Shown here one piece after another: positions 35,225 through 47,030 of a stretch of 64,000 nucleotides of DNA; position 1 is the stretch's first letter; each line of letters opens with the position of its first letter. Location: assembly GCA_029641185.1 (NCBI GenBank), contig JAPWGK010000009.1, positions 818,501 through 882,500 on the forward strand. The letters are read 5' to 3'. The translations under genes were made by a program, and so were the position numbers. The notes under the pieces were generated by a model. That model saw only the letters and a program-made list of their open reading frames with translations. It searched no databases and was not told where the DNA came from. The stretch comes from Pseudofabraea citricarpa. Taxonomy: Eukaryota; Ascomycota; Leotiomycetes; Helotiales; Dermateaceae.

Positions 35225-38200
35225 ATGGGAACAACGACAACTTCAGTTCCCCCGAGTGGAGTTGAACGTACATCCTCTTCACGCAGAGGACAATCATACT
35301 CGGCCCCGACCCGCTCAAACTCGACGAGGACCAAGGGCTCTGTACCTCCTAGTCCATCGCGGAACGATTCAGGGCATCGTCGAACATCATCGCGACACAG
35401 AGCCGAAGAAGTCCTGCCATCGGGCAACTATGAGACTTCGAACGTAGCGCAAACATCACGCAGGAGTTCTAGTAGGGACAGACCATCAACTTCGCGAACA
35501 GAGTCAGCCAGAAGTGCATCAGGCCAACGTCGCTCAAGCCATCATCATCACCGCTACTCCGCCGACATGTCTACCTCAGTCGCAAATGGCGGAGGGCCCG
35601 CCCCCGTGGTGACACCAACCGAGAGCAGACATTCAGCAGGGAAATCAGGAAGATCAAGGACTACCATTCCTGCACCTACTGGGAATTGGGTCCTTGGTAA
35701 AACAATTGGAGCAGGCAGCATGGGAAAGGTGAAGCTTGCCAGAAGAGTGGAAGGCGGCGAGCAGGTAAGCATGATGCTGCTGGATAGTTATGATGATAGG
35801 ATTGTTGCTGAGAAATATTAGCAGGTAGCCGTAAAGATTGTACCTAGAGGATCTACCGAAGACACACATAACCAAAGTAAAGCGGACAGGGAGCGAGCCG
35901 ACCATTCCAAGGAAGTGCGCACCGCGCGAGAGGCAGCTATTGTTACGCTGTTGGACCATCCATATATTTGTGGTATGCGGGATGTGGTACGAACGACATA
36001 TCACTGGTACATGCTTTTTGAATACGTCAACGGTGGTCAGATGCTCGACTACATAATTTCCCATGGGAGGTTAAAGGAAAAGCAAGCTCGCAAGTTCAGC
36101 AGACAGATAGCAAGTGCCTTGGACTATTGTCACCGAAACAGTATTGTTCATCGTGATCTTAAGATAGAGAACATACTTATAAGCAAAACCGGCGATATCA
36201 AGATCATCGACTTTGGCCTGAGCAATCTCTTCTCTCCTCGAAACCACCTCAAGACGTTCTGCGGTAGCTTATACTTTGCCGCCCCAGAACTCTTGCAAGC
36301 AAAAGCATATACTGGTCCGGAAGTTGATGTCTGGAGTTTTGGAATTGTACTATATGTTCTGGTTTGTGGCAAGGTCCCTTTTGATGACCAAAGCATGCCA
36401 GCGTTGCACGCAAAGATCAAGAAGGGTTTGGTGGATTATCCAAACTGGCTTTCACCGGGTAAGCAACGCAAAGAATGAGGGTAAAATTATACTGATCTGT
36501 CTTAGAATGCAAGAATCTCATATCACGAATGCTGGTTACAGACCCCAAGCAACGCGCAACTCTACAAGAAATAATGACACATCCATGGATGACGAAGGGT
36601 TTCGGATCAGCCCCGGAAAATTACTTACCAGTACGAGAGCCACTTCAGATGCCTTTGGATCCAGCTGTCATACATGCAATGACTGGTTTTGATTTCGGTC
36701 CACCCGAGTTGATCCAATCTCAACTAACAGATGTCATTGAATCCCCTGATTACCAGCGTGCTGTCAAGCTAGCTCTCCAGGAACGTGAGAATGCAGCTAT
36801 CCCAAGAGATCCTGAGAAGAAAAGAGGCTTTGGGTTTGACTTCTACAAAAGGCGGAACTCCATGACTAGTCGAGATACTTTGACAATGCCAAGCGCAGAG
36901 GGGTTACCGCTCGGAAACGACCCCGTCAACGCTTTCAATCCTCTCATCTCGATATACTACCTCGTCCGTGAGAAACAGGAGAGAGATAGATTAGCATCCA
37001 ATCCTGGAGCGACCAGTATGCCCCGGGTACCTAATGAGGCTCCTCTTCAGATGCCAGATATTCCTGCACCGAAAGCAGCCTACACAAATTCAGCTAGTTA
37101 CGAAATGCCTGGTGAAAAGGCAACTGGTGGGCGTTCTCGCCCGAGAGCTCGTACACATGGCGAAGATGAGGTCACTGATGCCATGAAGCATGTCAAAATT
37201 GCGGGATCGAGTGGTCCGGCGTCCCCAGCTTTCCTAGAACCGAGTTCTGATCATGCCCCACGCAAGGAAAGCACAGCAGCCGGGATCCTTCGGCGGTTTA
37301 GCACGAGGAGACGGAGAGAGCCTTCTGACAGAAGCCATCCTCCAATGGTCACAGTCCAGTCACCAAATGAAGCCTCTAGCTTAAGAAAGAGCTTCAGTGT
37401 CAGAAGACCTCGTGATCGCGAAGCTGAAGGAGCTTCATCACCAAATCTCCGTGCAGGTAGTAGTCAACCACAACATAGTGATCTCCTAACGCCTCCTAGA
37501 TCAGCCGATAACCATAGGAGCACGAAGGCATTGGGGAGATCTACCAGTGTAAATTCGGCTGATTTACGTCGCCGACAAGAAAGGGCAGATCGTCGTGGTG
37601 CTTCTGAAGCTGTCCCAAGAGTCACCTATAAGGAACCACCACCCACGAGTGGCTCTGATCAATCCACTATGAATGACAAATCTTCCCGGGAAGGAGAGCA
37701 AAGGAGTAGCTTGAATCCACGAGCAGCCACAACGAGAGCCAAATCACTCGGGCATGCTCGAAGAGAGAGTATACAAGCACGACGAGTTCGAAGAGAAGAG
37801 GCCAGAGAAGCAAACGTGCCGGAAGAAACTGACGTGGATGTCGGCGAAACGAGTGGTTTATCCACCGAGCGTGTTGATGGTGCCGATACAGTCAAGCCCG
37901 TGTTTCTCAAAGGACTTTTTAGTGTCTCGACAACCTCGACTAAACCAGTTCAAGCGATTCGTGCTGATATCATCAGAGTATTGAAGCAATTGGGTGTTGA
38001 TTATAGGGATATTCGAGGAGGTTTCAGTTGTCGCCATACCCCAAGTATCGACCTTAAGAAAGTTGTGGACATGCCTCCACCTAGCACGTCACATGGAGGA
38101 CAAACTCCAGGACATCGCCGAAAGATCAGTTTTGGAGGCTTTATGGGGGGCAACTCTACAGATAGAGAGCGTGAGGACTTCAGGGACGCAGAAAGGCCAC

Positions 38201-38493
38201 CACACACACCAAGAACGCCCCGCCGGACGGGAGCGGATACAAGTTACACTAATTCAGACGCCTCGGAGGAGAGTCTTGGAAGAGATCATCGAGGTTCATC
38301 TAGAAGAGCAGTTGGTGAGACCAGTACACATGTTCAGAGTGAGCTTGGTGGGAGCATGATTCTCGAGTTTGAGATCGTCATCGTTAAGGTACCACTACTT
38401 TCTTTACATGGCATCCAGTTCAAGAGACTTGCCGGTGGTACATGGCAGTATAAGAACATGGCAGATCAGATATTACGGGAGCTCAGGCTATGA
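35225..38493 (+). CDS. KIN1: Ser/Thr protein kinase of the KIN1/PAR-1/MARK family
   Basis: Three exons: 35225-35764, 35825-36458 and 36506-38493; introns 60 and 47 nt (1053 aa). A Ser/Arg-rich N-terminus precedes the kinase domain (about residues 154-421). All key elements are present: glycine loop [12 protein letters not shown] (lysine just after intron 1), [18 protein letters not shown], activation-loop threonine in [13 protein letters not shown], and the C-lobe [20 protein letters not shown] long basic, Ser-rich linker follows. The C-terminus carries a split KA1-type region: [15 protein letters not shown] at about 860 and [20 protein letters not shown] to the last residue. In yeasts, KIN1 kinases act at the cell cortex in polarity, exocytosis and wall integrity. 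Length matches yeast Kin1/Kin2. Confidence 0.94.
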
Positions 38494-39228
38494 TTTAACA
38501 ACGTGGGATAAGTGATGAAGGACGGGTGATGTTTGAGTATTATGTTGCTACACACAAGGCAGCAAGCCTCATTGGGACGAATTTCTTTTGTTGAGCGAGC
38601 ATTGACTTCCTTAACACGTGTACTCATTTATGAGTCTCTCATCTCTAGCGTTTCTTTTCTGCACTCTAAAGGCAACAAAATATGGGGTGAACCAGGGATT
38701 CTGTAGGGGGGAGCATATGACCACTACTCTAGATGCCAATTGCTTCTTTTGTCACCTGCCTTTGAAAGAGCCATTCAAGCGTACTACTTTATTGGAATTT
38801 CTCATACTTGATCCTAGTAAAATCCATATAAATTGTTTTCTCGTCACTGTCTGTTTCTAAGAGAACCGAACTTGATTCACGTGACCAGGAAGCCAGCTCA
38901 GTCTAGTGTCCTCTAGACGCTAGCGATGGTTGCGGGGCATGCCTCGCCTGGATTGTCGGTGAATACCTTACCTTACCTTACACGAAGCCTCGTCCCTGAT
39001 AGCTACCGACCTACGAGATACCTTGAAATCAAGCCGCCTATTCAAGCCTGGAGAACATCTCATCGCTAGTCTATCTGATCTATCTTCTATCGCCCTGGGG
39101 TGCTCTACTCTCGCGCGCGAAATCCGTGTTTGCTCCTCCGGAGCGTCTCAATACATCTGCATATTCAACTACCAGCCAAGCTCACAAGCCTTCGAATCTT
39201 CCTATTGACCCTCGTCCCACCGAACACG
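38494..39228. other. KIN1 3' region and CAF40 promoter
   Basis: No gene seen. A CCTTA pentamer run (ACCTTACCTTACCTTACA) lies near 38965-38982. The region from about 39020 is pyrimidine-rich, as for a 5' UTR. Confidence 0.5.
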
Positions 39229-40481
39229 ATGCTTCAGGGGGCCCCCTCTCATATTTTTTCCCATCAACATCAATACAACCCGCAAGGTGAACCGTCATGG
39301 ATGATCCAGCAGCAGCAGCAACAGCAACAGCAGCAGCACGCGCAACAGCAAGCGGCTGCAGCCGCATCCGTTGCGCAACAACAGCATTATAATCGGATAG
39401 CGGCAAACCATAGCTCTATGGGCCCCAATATCAACTCATCTATGGGTCAAGAATCGAATATGGCTGTGGACACGGTATCAGAGGAGAACAGGAGGACCTT
39501 GGCATTTATTGCAGACCTTCTGAGTGAAGATACTAGAGAGGCCGCACTTCTGGAACTTAGCAAGAAGCGCGAACAGGTCCCAGAACTCGCCCTGATTCTT
39601 TGGCACTCATTTGGTTCGCGCTCACACTCTCACGCTTTCTGTCGGCGGCTAATCATCTACAGGCGTTATGACTTCCCTTTTGCAGGAAATCATTTCGGTC
39701 TACACGCTTCTGAATCCTTCTCAGCTCACTGCTGCCGCATCAAACCGAGTTTGCAACGCCCTCGCGCTTTTGCAATGCGTTGCTTCTCATAACGAAACTC
39801 GTGGCTTGTTCTTGAATGGTAGGGTGGCAGCTGCCGAACATTAGACTAGAAGCTCACTGATCTTATTCCAGCTCATATTCCACTGTTCCTCTATCCCTTT
39901 CTCAACACTACATCAAAGTCGAGGCCTTTTGAGTATCTCCGCCTTACGTCCCTTGGAGTAATCGGCGCACTCGTCAAGAATGATTCCTCTGATGTTATTA
40001 ACTTCCTCCTAACCACAGAGATCATTCCCTTATGCCTGCGAATCATGGAAACAGGTTCAGAGCTTAGCAAGACGGTTGCCATCTTCATCGTGCAGAAGAT
40101 CTTGCTGGATGATCATGGCTTGAATTACATTTGCGCAACCTATGAAAGGTTCTATGCAGTTGGTACAGTGCTCAGTAACATGGTTTCCCAATTGGTGGAG
40201 CAGCAGACTGCACGACTGCTCAAGCATGTAGTGCGCTGCTTCCTTAGGTAAGGAAGCTAGAAGCCCTCTTGAAATATTGCTAACCCCCAGATAGACTCAG
40301 TGACAATGCTCGCGCTCGCGAAGCTCTTCGACAATGCCTCCCTGAGCCACTTAGGGATGCTACATTTTCCTCGGTTTTGCGCGATGACGCAGCAACTAAA
40401 CGATGTCTGGCCCAGCTATTGATCAATCTATCCGACAACGTTGTCGAATCATCCTCGGGACAGCATCAGATGGGGTTGTGA
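39229..40481 (+). CDS. CAF40: CCR4-NOT complex subunit CAF40/Rcd1 (CNOT9)
   Basis: Four exons: 39229-39613, 39663-39818, 39872-40247 and 40295-40481 (367 aa). The N-terminal third is low-complexity, with a polyGln/Ala segment from CAG/GCA codons (39307-39375). The conserved armadillo-type core starts at [20 protein letters not shown] and continues with [20 protein letters not shown] across intron 1. It then has [39 protein letters not shown] and [20 protein letters not shown], nearly invariant in eukaryotes. The protein is a peptide- and RNA-binding module of the deadenylase complex. For intron 3 the acceptor must be the second AG (40294), since the first (40290) would give an immediate stop. 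The C-terminal tail is short. Confidence 0.95.
39307..39348. repeat. (CAG/CAA)n in the CAF40 coding region
   Basis: Encodes about fourteen Gln/His residues near the N-terminus; a candidate for length variation between strains. Confidence 0.9.
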
Positions 40482-41590
40482 ATTGAGAAGGTCTAATGCG
40501 GAGAGGTCTCGCCATACACTGTATCATAATACATGCTTGATGGGCATGCAGATTTCATATTCGGTTTTGCATAGACTCAACGATACCCGGTTCTCTTTCA
40601 CGGAAATGTCGTCGGTCTCTGCTGCTGGTTATAGGGTTCACAAAAGCATTGCAGAGCGAGTTGGTCTTTTGAGGCGTTTCGCGCTGAGGACGGAAGGTCT
40701 TTCGCATTGCAGAGGTCGCACAGATTTATTACTTGGCTTGGGTCAATATTGCCTTCATTTACACGGTGTCTTTTCGGGTTCGCATTATCTGGATGGCGTT
40801 AGGGTTGCCACGGAAGCCAGTTTGGCAGGTATCATGAAAAGGTTGTACAGTAGTGGGAGTCTTTAGGAATAGATGCTCTTTGATTTGAACCGGGCCTCCG
40901 TGCTGCTGGATGTGTAATGCTGGATGCTGGATGCTGGATGCTGGATGCTGAATGCTGAATGCTGAATGCTGAATGCTCAATGCCGAATGTTCCACGCGTG
41001 ACCCTCCTCTCGAGCCGTTACGCACGCAAGAACCTACCAATAGATACTCTTGCATACTTACTTACCTAGCTAGCTACCGAGCTACCCCGACTGATAGATA
41101 GATGCCAGACGTTGTCGAGTGCATTGCATTCATTATTCCTCATCGCCTAACCCCGATGGCACCACGATGATTAATGCGGACAGGGGTGCACATCACAAAA
41201 GTTCAGTAATCATGAGAGAACAGTAAGGCGGACTGGGGTCCATGGCCCATTCCCCTGGGGTTTCCACAGTTTGGGGGGTAAAGTGATCAGTAATACGTCA
41301 AAAATAACCTTCAGCCCACCGAGGTCCTGCGAAAATTGCAGAAAGTGATGCTTTTGATGTGTGCGTATTCCTACAACCATCGCCAGTCCATGATCACCAT
41401 GGCTGCCCACCGCCCACCGCCCGCTGACAAATGCACTCGCACGCAACACGCAACACGGTCAGTGTGCCGGCCTCCTCCATCTCCCTGCCGGCACTTCAGG
41501 TACTTGGCAACTGGACACTCAGCATCTACCGTACACACCATTGAATGATCTATAAGTCGAGCAGTGGGCCGCTTGGAGAATCTTCTAATC
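40482..41590. other. Intergenic region with heptamer array
   Basis: No gene seen. It holds the ATGCTGG/ATGCTGA array (40917-40986) and a CTTACTTACCTAGCTAGCTACC run (about 41056-41079). The last 150 bp are C-rich and probably the 5' UTR of the next gene. Confidence 0.5.
40917..40986. repeat. ATGCTGG/ATGCTGA heptanucleotide array (10 units)
   Basis: Four ATGCTGG units, four ATGCTGA units, then ATGCTCA and ATGCCGA. The variants are sorted in blocks, as expected of slippage. It is the reverse complement of the array at 872-906. Confidence 0.92.
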
Positions 41591-44106
41591 ATGGACAACG
41601 CCTACAGCTTCCCCAAGGGCAGAGGCTACGCTCTAGACATTCTCTCCGAGGCGGCTATGCATGCGCCCGATCCCAATGCATTCGACCACTCTACGCCGAA
41701 CCATTCTAACCCACTACCCAGAGTAGCCGGCCCAAGGAAAGCCTCATCGATCACTAATCATCCACATCATCAACAGCAACCTCACGATACCTCCAATACT
41801 ATGCATGAGAGGACTTCGAACGTGACCTTGTCCGCTCCGACCTCTCAATCAGGGAGCGGATACAATCCAGCAGCCTTGTCATCACAGGGGCCCATGGACA
41901 CTCTCTCATATACCATACCCGCCACTCGGCCTCAGAGGTATATGAGCCATGGTTACCAAACCATGGAAGCTACCAACTATTCAAACCACCTCGGTATCTT
42001 GAATGCTGAGCATTACGATGATGGCCGATCCGCTCAACGAGCCCAAGAGGCGAGTGAGATGAGATTGAAGCAACAAGCCGAGGTTCCAATGCCGTTTGGC
42101 ATTACCAGTGGCCCTCAATTGACTGCCAGCAGTGAAGAGAATGAGACTGGGTCCGGTCGACGAAAGAAGAGAGCAAGGGCTGAGATCACAGGTGCTGGGG
42201 TCGATGAAGATGATTGGGCTTCTAAGAAAGCACGTGGTAGGCCCAGAGTTGATACTAAAGACGAGACTGCGGCCGACGTAAGTTCTGAGCCCTTTAAGAT
42301 ATTCTCAATGGCAGGATGCACATTTTTGTGTGCAGTGGCCCGAGCAAGTCACTTGTACATTGTCTTCTGCTATCTAAGGGTAGCGGGGCTCTTTTGCTCA
42401 GTGGAATACTAACTTTACACAGCGTAGAAGAACTCAAATCCGCATGGCTCAAAGAGCATATCGTCATCGCAAAGAAACTACCATTTCCTCCTTGGAGAAG
42501 CAGGTGCAAGACCTGAAAGGAACTAGTGAAGAAATGAGCAACACTTTTATTGCCTTGTATGATTTTGCCATTGACAAGGGGCTCCTGCAACGAGAGCCAG
42601 AATTTGGACAGCAACTTCAATCGACCATCGAAAGAATAATTGCACTAGCAAAGTCTTCATCGAGTGAAGATGGCACTAAGGATGAGGATCAACTCGTAGA
42701 GGATACGCCAAAAGCAGAACCTGTTGAACCTGAATTACCGCCTACACGGCAATCTAAAGGAAGGCGACCTTCCAAAGCTATAGTGCACGAGTCTACTCCA
42801 CCTCCCAATGAATTGCCACAGCAAACTTGGGGAGGCTATCAAGTTTCGAGGGAGGAAAGTCCAGAAAAGTCGAGAGAACTTGTACGCCAAGACGTCAATG
42901 AGCAAGGGAATTATAACGAGACAGAATTTACGTACCATCAACAGATATACGAGCAAAGGACCCGCGGTGATGACCATCAAATTGTCAGCAGAGCAACAGA
43001 AGATAACGCTAGCTTTCCCTTTGATTTTGGTACGGATATGCAGCAGTATCGCGTGGAAATCCCTCCGGTCGAAGATTATACGCAGAACTTCTTCTCGCAA
43101 ACCTCATTATCACTTCCTAGCACATATGCGTTCCAAGAGCTTTCTTTCGCCAGGCGGTTGCATCGTTCAGCTTTGCAGAATGCCTGTCAGCTTGTTAATG
43201 CGAAAGACCCAAACGAAGATTTTTATCGAAGGATATTTGGCTTCTGCTTACTGTATGAACCCAGAGATGCGATAAAGGCAAGAATCGAAAGGTGTTTAGC
43301 AAGCAGTGCAAAGGAGGCCTTGGCAGATTGGCGACAGCCATTTGTTCACTTGGGAGGATCTGGAACTCACTATCCAATCTACGAAACCAATAACGATCTC
43401 ATGCCAAAATTCCGGACAGGATTTTCGATGGGTCCACAGTCGCCTGCTGTCGTCTCGGCGCAAGAGGAGATGATAGAAGATGATCTCAGCTGTAAACTAT
43501 CGGGCTTCGAAGGCGAATTCTTCGACTCAAATGATGTTGAAGGATATCTACGAGGTCGTGGTGTCGAAATACCTCCAGCAGCTGACTTCGTCACTGCCGA
43601 AATTAATCTTCTGGCTCTGTTAGATGCACCTAGCCTACAAAGCAACAGCAGCGACGCAACAAACCCATCACCCAAAACGCCAGTGACTCCTGCCAATCGA
43701 ATTGAGGAACTGCTAGATCACACCAATGAGGTCAACCAGTACGAACTGAACTTCACCAAATCAAATATGGCTAAAGACAAGAATGTACCCACGACTAACT
43801 CTGCCCTGCCATTGAATGTTTCGGAATGGAATAAAAACTCCACTGATTTTAACATTGACCCAATGCTAGAAACGGTAATAAATCATGACAATGGGAGCAA
43901 AGGAAAAGTCACAGTTACCTTAAATGTCAATACATTGATGAATGGTAGGCCATATATCCCGCTACATCATTCATAAATACCTAGCTAATACATCCTCAGA
44001 AATTACTAGTTCCGCTGTCTGTCTGGGACGAGGCCCTGGATTTCGGTCTGCAGACATTAATGCAGCTATACTTGCCGCAGTGAAGGCTGGTGTGGGCCTT
44101 GCTTAG
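41591..44106 (+). CDS. bZIP-like transcription factor with divergent basic region
   Basis: Three exons: 41591-42277, 42423-43944 and 44000-44106 (771 aa). Introns are 145 and 55 nt. Exon 1 gives a disordered N-terminus, then a nuclear-localisation-like RRKKRARAE and ASKKARGRPRVD next to acidic residues. Exon 2 opens exactly at the basic region RRRTQIRMAQRAYRHRKE, followed by a leucine-zipper-like ISSLEKQVQDLKGTSEEM and an aromatic helical segment (FIALYDFAIDKGLL). A conserved-looking central block lies at about residues 420-520 (YAFQELSFARRLHRSAL; IFGFCLLYEPRDAIKARIER). The last exon adds GRGPGFRSADINAAILAA. The position normally held by the invariant bZIP Asn is Ile. I recall related fungal proteins with the same substitution but cannot name one with certainty. 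Nuclear regulator; targets unknown. Confidence 0.88.
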
Positions 44107-44877
44107 GTCGAATATGGACGCCATGGGATACTGAAGATGCTATTTTCATCAATGACTGCAAACGAGCACGTTTAGACGTGCTAATGCTCTTGTGGCACCG
44201 TAACTCTCGAAGTTGCTCCATACTTTTTAATACCATAATACTTGTAAGCACTACAGTCCTTATCACGTCATCAAATCCCGTCTAGTCATCAGGTACTCTT
44301 TAATAATTCAAGCATACTAACTGGGTTGTTGCAGAGCATGTTCAATTTATCACACTAAAAGTTAAAATGAATCGCTTCCGCCAGCAGGGTTACAAAAGGA
44401 CGCGTAAAAATAGGGTTCGGGATATTTGTCATTTAGTGATTTAGTATGTTTACTTAAGTTTAGTAGGTTTTTCCTGCGCTAATAGCCCCTATATGTATAA
44501 GCTAACGTTGTCAAAGCTGCGCTAAACGCGAAATCTACGCGAATATACACGACTTTGGGGTACCGTTTATATCAACAACTTCATATTTTTGGGTCTAAAT
44601 CCTTTTTTCAAACCACTATACTACAAATGTATTTTTCCCCATGAAGCCGTCGAAGTTACTATGGCGTGCAAGCTAGTTGTGACTATAAAGCCATCCCCTC
44701 ACCCCCCAAATTTCTTCTTTTAATCTTTATCTCAAACATTCACTTTCATTGGTTATCCAAACAATCAATCATCATCAAGATCAATTCTGCTCACTTTCAC
44801 ACACTGCTTACTATTCCGGCTCGAATTCTCAAGCTCCAAGAGAAACGGAATACCACAACAATAATACCACCGTCATT
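44107..44877. other. Intergenic, possible transposon remnant
   Basis: No gene. The part from about 44390 to 44600 mixes AT-rich DNA with CGCG-type words and looks unlike flanking promoters. It may be a decayed DNA transposon or MITE, but no inverted repeats were recognised. The final 150 bp read as a C/T-rich 5' UTR. Confidence 0.4.
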
Positions 44878-46011
44878 ATGTACACAATGAAGCTGCATAC
44901 CGACTATTGCACTCTCTCACACCTCCGAACGTCTCGTGCTTCCGATGGAGATAAAAGCATGAAGAGACCGGGAAGTCGCGACTGGGCCGCCTTGCACCGC
45001 AGCATCAAGCTTCATCCTGGGGTTAATAGTCTCCGCAAAATTCCTCCTCTTCCATACTATTCTCCATACTTCCCGGAGATCAAGACACAAAGTCACGGGC
45101 AGCGGCTAGTATCATTCTATCCTCCCTATCGTGCAAGGGATCCACATCCGTTCAGCCCAGAACTCTCCCTGTACTTGAAAGGTACACATACAAGCATCAC
45201 GCGCTCTCCCTCCGACCCAGGCCATCCAAAGCCTGCAGTCCCGCGCAGACGCAACCAACATCTCGAACGAAGATACAGCTTTAGCGGCTTCGGACGCCAA
45301 TTCTCCTGTGGCTGTTGCGCAGCAGATACACCGGCACAAAACACAAACGTCTCTCGAGCACCAAACTGCTATAAACATGGCACACCGGTACAAAACCCAG
45401 ATCCCTCTCGAGCAACAAACATCTATAAAGACAGCACACTGGTACAAACCACAAACCTCCCTCGAGCAACCCGCTACAAAGATAGCACGCTGGTACAACC
45501 CACAACCCCCCCTCGAGCAACAAACAGCTACGAAGATAGCACGAAGAACATCACTTCCAAGGCTGCGGTTTCGAATACCAATGATGGAGCTTTTGATACA
45601 CCATCACGTACCGCATTGTCTACCACAAAAATAAAACATACACCAGCGAACAGCAATGCCAGCACTGTGGCTGGAGTCACTCGGCCGAACACCCACAAGA
45701 AACATGTAACATGGAGTATGGATTCGGAGACTACACTTGTACTCGATGAGGACGACTCACTATACCAAGCACAACCGATTTACGCAATGCTGCCTGGCCC
45801 GCAGCCTCAAAAAAGAATGCCCTGGGAGCAATCGACGGGTACGGAGTTGAACTTCGATTTGACACCCTTGAATCCTAAAATCTCATGGAGCGACGAGGAT
45901 TATGGAATGGCACCCAAAAGAGAAAGCCGACGACGCAGACTGGTCGATCGAACAATAAACAAAGTCAACCGAGCGCTGGAGAGGGTATTCTGTATACCAC
46001 CCCGCTCATAA
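44878..46011 (+). CDS. Hypothetical protein with 18-residue tandem repeat
   Basis: Single exon, 377 aa, from the ATG at 44878 (an in-frame extension upstream has no ATG). I do not recognise a family. Residues about 150-225 hold four degenerate repeats of 18 (one of 17) residues with consensus SRATNxYKDSTLVQxTxP. At DNA level this is a 54-bp minisatellite around a CTCGAGCA core. Elsewhere the protein is basic and Pro/Tyr-rich (PPLPYYSPYFPE; VSFYPPYRARDPHPF). A small Cys cluster (FSCGCC) precedes the repeats, and a Trp/acidic segment (HVTWSMDSETTLVLDEDDSL) and a basic tail (RESRRRRLVDRTINKVNRAL) follow. No signal peptide or membrane span is seen. A lineage-specific gene is likely; a non-functional frame cannot be excluded. 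Confidence 0.6.
   Translation: MYTMKLHTDYCTLSHLRTSRASDGDKSMKRPGSRDWAALHRSIKLHPGVNSLRKIPPLPYYSPYFPEIKTQSHGQRLVSFYPPYRARDPHPFSPELSLYLKGTHTSITRSPSDPGHPKPAVPRRRNQHLERRYSFSGFGRQFSCGCCAADTPAQNTNVSRAPNCYKHGTPVQNPDPSRATNIYKDSTLVQTTNLPRATRYKDSTLVQPTTPPRATNSYEDSTKNITSKAAVSNTNDGAFDTPSRTALSTTKIKHTPANSNASTVAGVTRPNTHKKHVTWSMDSETTLVLDEDDSLYQAQPIYAMLPGPQPQKRMPWEQSTGTELNFDLTPLNPKISWSDEDYGMAPKRESRRRRLVDRTINKVNRALERVFCIPPRS
45333..45545 (+). repeat. 54-bp coding minisatellite, about 4 units
   Basis: CTCGAGCA cores at 45353, 45407, 45461 and 45512 give spacings of 54, 54 and 51 bp. All differences keep the reading frame. Confidence 0.85.
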
Positions 46012-47030
46012 AGCAAAACAACACAAACACATGCAAGCACAAGAGAAACGAGAAGGATGATTGCACTTAGAATGATGTTCTATATATGACACAGCTCTTT
46101 TATCAGAGCAAACACAGATGCTTATGAGCATGGAGGATATGATGAAGGAGGATGAGATGAAGGAAGTGTTTGGTTTTTGGTACATCATGGGTTTTTGGTA
46201 CATATGGATTGATACCACAGCGGGAGTTTGGGAAGGTTTTGGTTTCTGGATATCAGGGTTTCTGTTTACCTTCAGTATCCTCGTGAGATGCTGAGAGGTA
46301 CAGCGTTGTCTTTTCAATAATAATAATAATGAAAAACACCAAAAACAACAGCTTCAATTGTTTTCATGCTTTGGTTTTTCCTTGTGATACTACCACGACT
46401 CACCTGAGGTACGAAAAAGAAGAGATATGTATTGAAATTACTCATGAGAAGCGTCAGGTAAAGACTAAAAAATATATCACCATGTTGATAATATAGCCAG
46501 TCTCCTATTGTAACATGATAAAGGTATGAGTAACAATCATAGTAGGCATTTATGTGATGAAGAACAAAACTCCAAGTGGTGGCTAACTACCTATATTTGT
46601 TCACGAGACTGAGTGTGATGGAGATTGTGTTAGACAAATGCTTCCGCTCACTGGGACAATGAAGTTGAACTGGCAAACCGCTAAAACCAACAGGGTCGTG
46701 AGCGGGTTGTACAAATTGCTGTCTGTAGGCGATATGGAGTTTATGTAGTATGGTTGTCTATTAATGATGAGAATAAGTCTATTAGCTACCTATAGGTAGG
46801 TGCTTGTAAGACTTTAATAGTGAAGCATTGCAAAGCATACAATCAAGGACCTTTGGTCTTCAAGAGCACATAGGAGCTTCGCATAGTTGATACCGGATTC
46901 CACAGCTTAAAAAAGATTTGGCACAGTAGATTGAGAGCAGGAGGGTTTGATGCAACAATATTTTGAATAGGTAGAGCCGTAGATAGACATTTAATATTGG
47001 TACAGGGTGTTGACGAGTCAATAATTGAAC
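46012..47030. other. Convergent intergenic region
   Basis: 3' regions of the repeat-protein gene and the LYR gene. AT-rich, with a TAA/ATA run at 46318-46330 and a direct repeat GGTTTTTGGTACAT at about 46170-46204. No gene recognised. Confidence 0.5.
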
